Source: Panax quinquefolius (lineage: Eukaryota > Streptophyta > Magnoliopsida > Apiales > Araliaceae). From it: a DNA stretch of 64,000 nt. This document shows, one piece after another, positions 55,232 through 64,000 of the stretch. Position numbers and translations under genes: made by a program. The notes below the pieces were generated by a model. The model saw only the letters and a list, made by a program, of their open reading frames with translations, had not been told where the DNA came from and searched no databases. The stretch lies in contig JAINUW010000482.1 in the NCBI GenBank assembly GCA_020205615.1, positions 603,501-667,500 on the forward strand, read 5' to 3'. Within the stretch, counting starts at the first letter, position 1. The number at the start of each line of letters is the position of its first letter.

Positions 55232-56010
55232 ATTTGGATGTGTATTTAATGAAATACAAATCTGAATCATTTGAAAAGTTCAAAGAGTTCAGAAGTGAAG
55301 TAGAGAAACAAACGGGCAAAAGTATTAAGATTCTTCAATCAGATTGAGGTGGTGAATACTTAAGTAGATAGTTTCTCAATTGTCTCAAAGAAAATGGTAT
55401 AATCTCACAATGGACTCCACTAGGGACGCCACAGCTGAATGGTGTATCTGAAAGTAGAAATCGAACACTGTTGGACATGGTTCGTTCTGTGATGAGTTTT
55501 ACCGATCTTCTGGTGTCATTCTAGGGATATGCCCTAGAAGCAGCTACATATCTACTAAATAAGGTTCCCTAAAAATCTATCCCTAAGACTCCATATGAGA
55601 TGTGGACAGGGAGGAAGCCAAGTCTTAAGCATGCTAAGATTTGGGGATGTCCATCTTATGTGAAAAGGTTTCAGAATGATAAGCTTGGGACAAGATCTGA
55701 TAAGTGTACTTTTGTGGGATATCCTAAAGAAAGTTTATGATATTATTTCTATAATCCTACTGAACAAAAGGTGTTTGTTTCCAAACATGTTGCCTTCTTG
55801 GAAAAGGAGTTTATCCTTGAAGGGGCCAGTGGGAGGAAAATAGATCTTGAAGAAATTCAAGAACCACAAACCACTACAGATCAAATAGATGAACATGTCC
55901 AAGTAGAGATTCCTTCTGTACCACACCCTATTCGTAAATCTGGAAGAGTACCAAAGATATCTGATAGATATCTGATACCAAAGAGGATGACGATGAGGTA
56001 CGCATCATAG
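55232..56010 (+). pseudogene. Copia B integrase, rest of core and C-terminus
   Basis: After a 1-nt shift: MKYKSESFEKFKEFRSEVEKQTGKSIKILQSD (second catalytic Asp; the next codon Arg is TGA), GGEY, then GTPQLNGVSESRNRTLLDMV with the catalytic Glu. TPYEMWTGRKPSLKHAKIWGCPSYVKRF and LGTRSDKCTFVGYPKESL follow, and FYNPTEQKVFVSKHVAFLEKEF leads into the acidic linker. Integrase would insert the cDNA; D1 is already mutated upstream. Confidence 0.88.
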
Positions 56011-57000
56011 ATGATGATGATCCATTAAATTACAAAGACTCAGAGAAGTGGCAAGAAGCCATGAAATCCGAGATGGACTTCATGTATGAGAACCAAGTAT
56101 GGACTTTGGTTTCACCACCTCAAGGCATTAAGCATATTAGGTGTAAATGGGTCTTTAAAAGAAAGGCTGGATCAGACGGCAAGGTAGAGACCTATAAGGC
56201 CCGGCTGGTCACAAAAGTTTTCAAATAAAGACAAGGAGTTGACTATGAAGAAACCTTCTCACCAATAGCAATGCTCGAGTCCATTCGGATTTTGCTTGCG
56301 ATTGCAGCTTACCATTACTACGAAATTTGGCAGATGGGCGTAAAAACGATGGGAAACTTGAGGAGGATGTGTATATGACACAGCCAAAGGGATTTATTTC
56401 AAAGGTTGGAACAAATCAAGTCTGTAAGCTACAACAATCCATTTATGGATTGAAGCAAGCCTCTCATAGGTGGAACATCTGTTTTGATGAGACAATTAAA
56501 GAGTTTGATTTTATCAAAAATGAGGATGAACCATGTGTGTACAAAAAGGTTAGTGGGAGCTCTGTTTCATTCCTTGTATTATATGTTGATGATATATTAC
56601 TGATAGAGAATGATATTCATATGCTACAATCAATTAAAATCTGGTTATCTAAATACTTCTCCATGAAGGACTTGGGAGAAGCATCCTATATTTTGGGGAT
56701 AAAGATCTATAGAGATAGATCTAAAAGGATGTTTGGCTAATCCCAAGGAATGTACATTGACTCGATGCTAAAAAAGTTTAGCATGGAAGATTCCAAAAGA
56801 GGTCTCATGCCGATGAGCCATGGAATACATCTCTCCAAGAAACAGGCCCCAAAGACACCTGAAAAGAGAGACCGTATGAGTAAGATTCCTTATGTTTCAG
56901 TAATAGGATCTATCATGTACGGTATGATATGTACTAGACTAGATGTCGCTCATGCACTTAGTGTAATAAGCAGATATCAGTCGAATCTAAGAGAAGAACA
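56011..57000 (+). pseudogene. Copia B reverse transcriptase
   Basis: KWQEAMKSEMDFMYENQVWTL, then CKWVFKRKAGSDGKV.TYKARLV, a TAA in the GVDYEETFSP region, and a frame change near 56330 into 137 codons: KLQQSIYGLKQASHRWNI.FDE, VCKKVSGSSVSFLVLYVDDILL with the catalytic YVDD at about 56583-56600, WLSKYFSMKDLGEASYILGIKI. A TAA at 56738 is followed in another frame by YIDSMLKKFSMEDSKRGLMPMSHGI and GSIMYGMICTRLDVAHALSVISRY. Complete in extent, with about four lesions. Confidence 0.9.
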
Positions 57001-57570
57001 CTAGAAGGCAGTGAAAAAATATCCTAAAGTACTTAAGAAGAACTAAGGATGTATTTCTTGTCTACGGTGGGTCTGAATTGAAACTAGAGGGCTTTACAGA
57101 CTCAAGTTTTCAAATGGACCAAGATGACAGTAAATCCGTTTTGGGGTATGCGTTTACCTTAAACGATGGCGTAGTGAGTTGGAAGAGTTCCAAATAGCAA
57201 ACAGTTGCTAAATCAGTGATGGAGGCAGAGTACATAGCTACAAGTGAAGCTGCAAAGGAAGTTGTTTGGATGAAGAAGTTCATTACTGAACTTGGTGGGG
57301 TTCCTAGCATTACAGGACCAATACCTTTATTTTGTGACAACACCAAAGCTACTGCGTAGGCTAAGGAACCCAGGTCTCATCAGAAATTCAAACACGTGTT
57401 GCGGCAGTTTCATTTGATCAGAGAAATCATTAAAAGAGGAGACGTCACCCTAGAGCGTGTGGACTCTCAAGACAATATTGCAGATCCATTTACTAAAGCG
57501 TTAACACAATAGTAGTTCGATCGTCACTTAGAGAAGATGGGTATGAGATACCACGGCGATTGGCTTTAGT
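57001..57570 (+). pseudogene. Copia B RNase H
   Basis: LKLEGFTDSSFQMDQDDSKS (Asp), [46 protein letters not shown] (Glu), LFCDNTKATA (Asp; Asn in many), RSHQKFKHVLRQFHLIREII, VTLERVDSQDNIADPFTKAL, ending MGMRYHGDWL-stop at 57570. Only point lesions (TAG after SSK, TAG after TA and at the end of TKALTQ). Quoted blocks are separate pieces separated by stops or unclear codons. Confidence 0.88.
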
Positions 57571-57583
57571 GCAAGTGTGAGAT
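57571..57583 (+). other. Copia B polypurine tract
   Basis: GCAAGTGTGAGAT directly before the 3' LTR TG; position is right, purine content modest. Confidence 0.55.
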
Positions 57584-59446
57584 TGAAAGTAATATGCATA
57601 CAAGCCAATTATGTATGATGATAAAGCATATACTTTATAATCAATCTTATTTATTTATTAATAAAAGAGTTATTTATTAAAGGAATTTAATTATCTACAT
57701 GGTGTTGTTTTAATAATATATGATAAACCCATAGTTTTAAGCAATGTTTTTAGAATCATGATGAGATCATACTATTGAGATCTAAATTCTTAAATAGCTT
57801 AAAACTAAAATGTTCCCAATCAATGGATTACTAAAAAGAGGATTAGTGAATCCAGATAGATTGGTACGTATGTTGCTTGCTCATTGGATGAGGATGATTG
57901 ATCTCATGATCATTTGTGTGGAGACACTAAAGCAAGTATGTAGGTGCTTATTAGAGAATAAGTTCACTGAACGTGACTCGCTAAGTAATTCCTAATGGAG
58001 TTTTACTTGCCTGTCAATAGGAATTCTTGTAGTGATAGTAGTACAAATGATCCTTAGACTTGAGATGATCATAGTATCTTATATATAATGAATTATACTT
58101 TAACTTATTCCTTAAGACTCTTCGAGTATATCAAAGGGTATGCTTGGGTGTAATAAGTTATATATAGAGATAATGAATGATCAATAAAGAATCTACCACT
58201 TCTAGTAAAAGAAGAGAAATGTCCTATGTGATTCGATAAATGACAACCCGGGAATCCTTGGCCAAGGTGGAATGAAATTAGAAAGTAGTTTCTAATTTGC
58301 ATTCATTAGGAGTTGTGCATTTAGGAATCGAAATACATATAATTAAATAAAATAAGACTTGACAGTAATTTTATGTCTTTTATTTAATTGGGACATTGTA
58401 TGGTGGAAGGATTGAATTATTTGCAGAACTATTTACTCAAAGATTCTTTTATGATTAATGTTAAAATCTATATTATCCGGAAAGTCGTTGATCATTAGGG
58501 GAGGTTTAACCCTATTGTAGAATAAATATTATTTATTTAAATAAATTAATAGTTTTATTTATTTATTTAAATAAGATTACAATTATTTCTAATTGATTTA
58601 TTCACAACCTAGGTTTAATATGGAGAACCTAAAGGGTCACACCATAAAAGGAAGAATAATTATTTATGAAATTAATGGCATAATCGTAATAATATGTTAA
58701 GTTTATTTAATTTAATCTATGGTGATAGAATAAATTAAATAGCTTAATATTTATTATTTAATATTTTAGAAATATTAAATATAAATTAATAAGAGGAGTC
58801 ATATTAATATTATTACAATTATTATTATTTTAATTTCTAAAAGAGTTTAGAAATTAATTTAATATAAGTACTCTCATTTATTCTAATAGGATTAGGAGGG
58901 AAAATTAGTTAAAGGAGTTTAATTAATTATCCCTAATAAGATTAGGGAGCCTATTTAATTAAAAGAGTTAAATTAAATAAATAATACCTTATTTTAATTA
59001 AATAGGGTTACCTGATATGTTTATAAAAGGAGTCTTATATCAGATATCAGATATACGCAATTCGAATTATTGGAGAGTACACCCCCTTTTCTATAGAGAT
59101 AGGGAAAACTAGAGTTTGAGACAATACAACCTTCTTATTGAAAATTCTTCTTCCTTGGTGGATCACCTCTAGAGGCCATACACTTGGGTGGCTAACATTG
59201 ATCAAAGGAAGGAATCTACCCGGAGATTCAAGGAGATCGCGGAGAAGTAGGAGGTGAACTCGTACCTGTCGAAGCTCGTATCTACAAGGGTATGATTCCA
59301 TAACTTCTTGTTCTTTGTTTTAATTAATAATATGCATAAAGGATGATCCGAGTAATTGGTTTGTGAAAAATTTTAAAATCTGATTTTATTTTTCTTCGGA
59401 TATTTTTGCAATTTGATTGCTACTTTAATTTTCACAAAACCTAACA
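57584..59446 (+). mobile_element. Copia B 3' LTR (1863 bp)
   Basis: TGAAAGTAATATGCATAC...AACCTAACA, collinear with 28697-29698 plus 41661-42518. TATA-like TTTATAAAA at 59020. It is followed by GAAAG and minus-strand Tat protease sequence instead of a PBS, proving it is the 3' copy. Confidence 0.93.
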
Positions 59447-59930
59447 GAAAGGATACGCAAAATGTATGTGGACCAATCGCCACAGGCAGTTCAATCTCTC
59501 CGACAGCATTTTTTCGGGATCCATCAAAAGCTTTGATAACTATATGGCTGCTTCTGATCCTATTGAGATTGATATTCATCTTCTCCAAGGTGGCATAAAG
59601 GCAGATGTTTAAGGACGATCCCCCATCTATCAAAACTCATCCCACCATATATCTGGAGGACAGAACCGCTATGTGCAACGGTTTGCAATGACCAGTCCCT
59701 TCGGTAGGTATGTCATCACCAGTGAAAGATATCACATTGTTGTTAAAAATGTGATCAACCAGATGCTGGAACTTTTCAACATCCACTGATTTCAGCAAGT
59801 GAGCTTCTTCCAAAACCCTTAGCAAGACCTTCATGAGATCTTCGAAAGAGAAAACCAAGTCCAATATGAAAATCTATTATGGAGCTTCTTTCAAGCTTAA
59901 AACCACCTTGGCTTTATAGAAAAATGCATA
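59447..59930 (-). pseudogene. Minus-strand Tat protease fragment
   Basis: From about 59930 leftwards: AKVVLSLKEAP, LDLVFSFEDL, VDVEKFQHLVDHIFNNNVISFTGDDIP, then MIDGGSSLNICLYATLEKM (active-site D-G-G) and ELPVAIGPHTFCVSF, collinear with 21990-22440 of the plus-strand Tat. The left edge is the copia B insertion; the sequence continues at 28696. The right edge at about 59930 is an abrupt change to chromovirus LTR sequence. Confidence 0.85.
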
Positions 59931-59934
59931 GAAC

Positions 59935-61086
59935 ACCAAAGCAGAAAATTTAATAAAATAATATTTTATATAAAAAATTTTTAAGCCCACCCTTGAGCAA
60001 ATTCATCAGCACACTAGTGGGGCCCACCAACAAAAAAATGTTTTTCTTTAAAAAAATATTTATAACTCCAAAAATCAATTATTCTAGAACTTCAATAATT
60101 CATAATAAATATCCCTTTTACCAGAAAAATTTTAATCTTATGTCCATTCTATTGGAAATTTAATTCTCTACAACTTTGTAGAAGAAAGTTTTTCCAAATT
60201 CCAAACGAAAAATGATCGAAATTCACATACGAATGATTTTGATACATTCATTCCGACAAAATACTGATAAAACACCTCAGCGTTAATTCCTTCATTTATA
60301 TCCACATAAAATAAATATTTCCTTATCATTTTTATCAATAATTAATTATTCACAAATAATATTCTGAATCATAATAATAATGACCAGGTCGTTCCCGAAG
60401 AAAGAGGAGCTTTCAGATAAGGATTTCTCTCACTTCTGGTAGCATGATTAGGTGACCCGAACCCTTTCACAAACAGAACTTCCTTAGACATTGCCAATAA
60501 TGCTATTTAATAATATTATTCAAATAATATGAATTATTGATCGATAATGGGAAATATTATGCGATGTGATTTTGAATCGATAATATAAAATATCAACATA
60601 GCAATTATTGAAACAATAAAATAAAATATTGAGCGATAATTAATGTAACAATTATTGAGTAGTGACTTCTTACGTAAGAATCGATAATTAGAATTATTAT
60701 TGATATAAATGCGCTATTACTCTGCAACATCACAGCGTATTCTTTGTATTTTAACCACTGGGTATTCTAACGATTTTAGCAATTCTAACTACACCGTTAT
60801 TTATAAAAAAAGCATACTTGTCGTTTTTCTTCATCGAGATGACTTTTTAGTTATGGGGCCCCAAATGAATTTGTCTTGCGTAAATACGAATATTCCTCAC
60901 AACAAGAATATTCCACGACCAAACAAATATTCCCCAACAACAATGAATATTTTATAACCACTTGCTTATTTAAAATATTTAAGCATTTTACCCATAACTA
61001 ACCACATTAATCGAATTAACCCCTTACTATTTCAAAATAATAAATAGAGAAAATTCTATTTTATTCATAAAAGTTGGGGTCTTACA
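59935..61086 (-). mobile_element. Chromovirus 3' LTR (minus), truncated
   Basis: On the minus strand TGTAAGACCCCAAC starts at 61086, directly after a PPT and polyprotein stop. The first 800-850 bp match, inverted, the LTR at 61137-61970, including the GAATATTC cluster and the GAACGACC.GGTC tract. The R/U5 part is missing; it ends near 59935 against Tat sequence. Together with the next LTR it forms an inverted repeat with a 50-bp spacer. Confidence 0.8.
60888..60951. repeat. GAATATTC cluster, 18-19 bp period (truncated LTR copy)
   Basis: GAATATTC at 60888 and 60906, AAATATTC at 60925 and GAATATTT at 60944; the inverted counterpart of 61293-61338. Confidence 0.75.
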
Positions 61087-61130
61087 ACCTCCCATCCTTA
61101 TGAAATTTCATCCTCAAAATTGACGTACGT
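61087..61130 (-). pseudogene. Chromovirus PPT and polyprotein tail
   Basis: The minus strand encodes NFEDEIS then TAA (stop at 61098-61100), followed by the purine tract GGATGGGAGGT (61087-61097) and the LTR. An NFEDE/SFKG-type ending just before PPT and LTR is usual in Tekay/Del-type plant chromoviruses. The coding part is the last few residues of the same polyprotein as 63905-64000, split by the solo LTR. Confidence 0.75.
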
Positions 61131-61292
61131 ACCTGTTGTAAGACCCCGACTTTTGATAAATAAAATTGAATTTCCTCTATTAATTATTTTGACATGGTAA
61201 GGGGTGGAATTGGTTAATGTGGTTAGTTATGGGTAAAATGTGTAAATTTTGTGAAATAAGCAAGTGGTTATAAAATATTCATTATTGTCGGG

Positions 61293-61338
61293 GAATATTC
61301 GTTTGGTCGTGGAATATTCTTGTTGTCGGGGAATATCC
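61293..61338. promoter_or_regulatory. Three GAATATTC palindromes, 19-bp period
   Basis: GAATATTC at 61293 and 61312, GAATATCC at 61331. GAATATTC fits the plant P1BS motif GNATATNC bound by PHR1-type factors. Binding is inference. Confidence 0.5.
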
Positions 61339-62153
61339 ATACGATTTAATACGTACCATTTCAGGGCCCTATAACAAAAAAACTATCGGATGAAGAAAAC
61401 GACCAAATTGAGTTTTTATAAATGACTAAGATAGTTGTTACTGCTAACATCGTTGGAATACCGTGGTTAAAATATAAAGAATACGTATGATCGCACAAAG
61501 AAGATATGGTATCGCATAATATTCTTAAATTATTGATTCTTACGTAAGAAGGCACTACTCAATAATTGTTACAAAGAATTATCGTTCAATATTTTATTTT
61601 ATTGATTCAATAATTGCTATTACCGATATTTTATATTATTGATTCAATAATTGTCATCGCACAAAGATTTTCCATTATCGATCAATAATTCATATTATTT
61701 GAATAATATTATTAGATAGCATTATTGCCAATGTCTAAGGAAGTTCTGCTTCAGAAAGGGCTTTCGTCACCTAATCATCTTGGGCCAAGAAGGAGAAATA
61801 TCTGAAAGCCCCTCTTTCCGGGAACGACCTAGTTGTCAATATTATAGTTCGTAATATTATTTGTGAATAATTAATTGTTGATATATATGATAAGAAAATA
61901 TTTATTCAATGTAGATTTAAATAGAGGAATTTTTAGCATGTGACATTTGTTTAAAGTTGGTATTTTATCTTTTCTGATAAAATAATTTATTCAAATATAT
62001 TATTATAATATTACATTATAGTAGTATGATGTGATTACATAATAGTATGATTTTTATAATTTGAGTGGTAACATTATTATAGTAAATTCATGGTATAAAG
62101 TAAAATGAGGTGGAAGAGAACAAATTGACTTTGAATTCGTACGATATAAGCAA

Positions 62154-62248
62154 TGATGTCATCAGAGCAATTAGGTATGCAATGATGTCATCGGAGCGAT
62201 GAGGTATGCAATGATGTCATTAGAATGATAAGGTAAGTGATGATGTCA
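62154..62248 (+). repeat. Four TGATGTCA copies at exact 29-bp period upstream of TATA
   Basis: TGATGTCA at 62154, 62183, 62212 and 62241, ending 45 bp before the TATA box. It is one transition away from the bZIP site TGACGTCA. Confidence 0.85.
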
Positions 62249-62292
62249 TAGATTATGGCAAAAAGACTATTTTACCCTTACTCTGCCAAGCC

Positions 62293-62300
62293 TATAAATA
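62293..62300 (+). promoter_or_regulatory. LTR TATA box TATAAATA
   Basis: CCTATAAATAGATGC context, consensus for plants, about 1.16 kb into the LTR and directly downstream of the 29-bp repeats. Confidence 0.6.
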
Positions 62301-62480
62301 GATGCTCATTTCTTCATTATTTGTCACCAATTCACTAAAGCTATAGAGAGAATAATAGAGAAAGAAGAAGCGTATCCTGTTATTACACTAGTGCGGTCTC
62401 TGAAATTTTATTAAGGTAAGAGGTATTATTTCTTTCGTATTCATGAAGAGAGTTATTTCTTTCAATACTCGTAAGGGTTG

Positions 62481-62690
62481 TTATTCCATTCTTTATTATT
62501 CTGTTAGAATAACCTGTCTACATGGACTACCGCATGCATGGTGAAATCCTTTTGTTATTCCATTCTTTATTATTCTGTGGGAATAACCTGTCTACGCGGA
62601 CTACCGCATGCCTGATGAATAACCCTTTGTATTCATTTGTTATAAAATTATGGAAATGATCTGTCTACACAGACTACCGCTTGACAGTTG
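62481..62690 (+). repeat. 73-74 bp repeats with CTGTCTAC..GGACTACCGC
   Basis: CTGTCTAC at 62514, 62588 and 62661. Units 1 and 2 are nearly identical over their length; unit 3 is degenerate. Confidence 0.85.
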
Positions 62691-62880
62691 AAAATCCATT
62701 TGCAGTTTCGTATATTGTTTATTTCAGATTCCTAACTCTAAACTTACTATGGTAAGTATTGCTTCTATAATTCCTGAAATGATCAAAAATTCTTTGAGTT
62801 TTGCGCTTCATCTAATGTCATTTCACTGAAATATTGGTCTAAACTTTCTTGTGAAATTTTTACGTTTTCATGTCAAGGTT

Positions 62881-62952
62881 ACTATTCACGTATATGACAC
62901 TATTCACGTATACGGCACTATTCACGAATACAGCACTATTCACAGAAAAATT
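62881..62952 (+). repeat. Four copies of an 18-bp tandem unit
   Basis: ACTATTCACGTATAYGRC starting at 62881, 62899, 62917 and 62935, exact 18-bp period. Confidence 0.88.
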
Positions 62953-63171
62953 AAATTTTCTTTTCTTTGCCCAAGTTGTCTATTATGGTTACTATCTTTG
63001 ATTGTATCCATGTTTTGATCTTCATTCTTGAATTTTGCTCCACAATTGATTATTATGGAGTATTTTTGAACTTAGATGTACGAATCCCTAATCTATCTTT
63101 TTATCTCACTGGATTCATTTTCTTTAAAAATATTTTTCATCATCCTCAGTCCTAAATGGTGATATAACTGA

Positions 63172-63345
63172 ATATCTTTGGCCTATAGTACGAAGACCAA
63201 TGATTACTTGATGAATATCTTTGGCCTGTAGTGCAAAGATGAATGATTACCTAATGAATATCTTTGGCCCGTAGTGCAAAGATGGACAGGTGTTGAGATG
63301 AACATGACCAACTGATAAATATCTTTAGCCTGTAGTGCATAGATG
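63172..63345 (+). repeat. Four hairpin units ATCTTTG-[10 nt]-CAAAGAT
   Basis: Units at 63172, 63215, 63258 and 63319, the first three at a 43-bp period. Loop GCCTGTAGTG; arms perfect in units 2 and 3, partly decayed in 1 and 4. Confidence 0.8.
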
Positions 63346-63904
63346 AATATTTGATTCAAGATGTATATTGATTGATGTTACAGGGATAAAATATTGATGA
63401 TGGACTTTTAAATCATAGAAGATAGTAGATTTCATTCTCTACTTAACTCTTCTAATGAATTATTATTTTCGCTGTGAATAGTGATCTAAAACTTGTTGTC
63501 CATTATATTTTATCTGATTTATTGAAGGCTAACGATAATTTGTTCTACTTAATCTTAGTCATAATATTCTTTACTGGGCTAGTTGAGCTCACCCTTTTCC
63601 TTTTTGTTCTATTTTTCTTCTCAAGAAGCGAGAATATAGCGGGAACCAGTTGGGGTATAGAGTGATGTTTCAGGATAGTTGTTTTACCACTCCTTGCTAT
63701 TTTGTAAAATAGTGCATCAATAATTGTAATGAGGACTTATTTGAGTGTGGATATTATTTAGAAGACAATATTTGTATTTAAACTCACTGTTTATGTGTTA
63801 TCGTATTTTGTGCAAAAATTGTATTAATGAAGTTGTAGTTGTTTCTGTACCATGTATTTGGCGACTCATAATGGGTGGTGTATACCTATTTTGGGGGTGT
63901 CACA

Positions 63905-64000
63905 CCTGGTGTTTCGAAAAGGTGAGGATACCTCGCTTTCATTTTCTATTCCAACTCCCATGTCATTTCCTCAATAGCATGGTTCCTCCACAAAACTTTG
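63905..64000 (-). pseudogene. C-terminal part of chromovirus polyprotein (minus), continues past the window
   Basis: Minus-strand translation has VLWRNHAIEEMTWELE, a TAG, then KMKARYPHLF. VLWRN..VEEATWE.E..M...YPHLF is the hallmark end of the chromodomain region in plant chromovirus polyproteins (Tekay/Del/Reina). The remainder of pol lies beyond 64000. The solo LTR at 61137-63904 splits it from its last residues. Confidence 0.88.

Larger units (their letters stand above)
61137..63904 (+). mobile_element. Chromovirus-like solo LTR (plus), 2768 bp, inserted in polyprotein tail
   Basis: TGTAAGACCCC...GGGGGTGTCACA with TATA at 62293-62300 in plus orientation. Flanks CCTGT (61132-61136) and CCTGG (63905-63909) look like a 5-bp duplication with one mismatch. 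On the minus strand the reading frame of the interrupted polyprotein is in register on both sides of the insert. It bears four separate periodic repeats and no coding frame. Same family as the truncated LTR to its left, in opposite orientation. Confidence 0.82.

Noticed and set aside
62967..63155. Hydrophobic 62-codon frame in the solo LTR
   Set aside because: T-rich LTR sequence gives Phe/Leu/Ile-rich peptides by chance; no start context or homologous frame in sister LTRs.

Overview
This window looks like intergenic, repeat-dominated nuclear DNA from a flowering plant with a large genome. I find no host gene, rRNA, tRNA or CRISPR array. Almost all 64 kb can be assigned to LTR retrotransposons and their fragments. 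Four groups recur: Ty1/copia, Ty3/gypsy Athila-type (PBS TGGCGCCGTTGCCGGGGA), Ty3/gypsy Tat/Ogre/Retand-type (PBS TGGTGACTCTGCTGGGGAC, G-patch-like linker, antisense ORF) and chromovirus-like long LTRs. The plant assignment rests on these families; the species cannot be told.

Layout, left to right. 1-3521: minus-strand chromovirus-like LTR cut by the window edge. 3522-4967: Athila-type LTR lodged in a copia LTR. 4968-10452: copia element A (LTR, PBS, long leader, wrecked gag-PR-IN-RT). 10453-16219: 3' part of a minus-strand Tat element (3' LTR, an inserted Athila-type LTR, a plus-strand antisense ORF, integrase C-terminus). 16220-24974: plus-strand Tat element (5' LTR, PBS, gag, PR, G-patch, RT, RNase H, then cut). 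24975-28024: minus-strand chromovirus-like LTR. 28025-28696 and 59447-59930: two halves of a minus-strand Tat fragment split by copia element B. 28697-59446: copia element B, 30.7 kb including guests, flanked by GAAAA/GAAAG. 59935-64000: 3' end of a minus-strand chromovirus with an oppositely oriented solo LTR inside its polyprotein tail.

Copia B has four guests: a complete Athila element (29699-41655, TSD AATTG) in its 5' LTR; a short Athila-like element without pol (43782-49894, minus, TSD ACACA) in its leader; a non-autonomous DNA-transposon-like insert (about 51747-52532) and a solo Tat LTR (52675-55231, ATTTA/ATTTG) in its integrase. When the guests are removed, the two copia B LTRs are about 1.86 kb each and collinear.

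Every coding region is broken by stops, frameshifts or deletions. The Athila pol is notable: it keeps one reading frame over 3.4 kb with about nine stops. Nothing here is likely to be autonomous today, although the Athila and copia B proteins show how the shorter elements could have been mobilised in trans.

The most interesting signal is not a gene. Each LTR family carries arrays of mini-hairpins in which loop length (and often loop sequence) is held constant while both stem arms change together: 8-nt loops near AGATAACC in Tat U3, 4-nt GGAG/AGAG loops in the copia leader, GC-rich 4-nt-loop modules in Athila LTRs, and 10-nt loops in a chromovirus LTR. Periodic motif clusters beside TATA boxes (19-, 29- and 18-bp periods) are a second theme.
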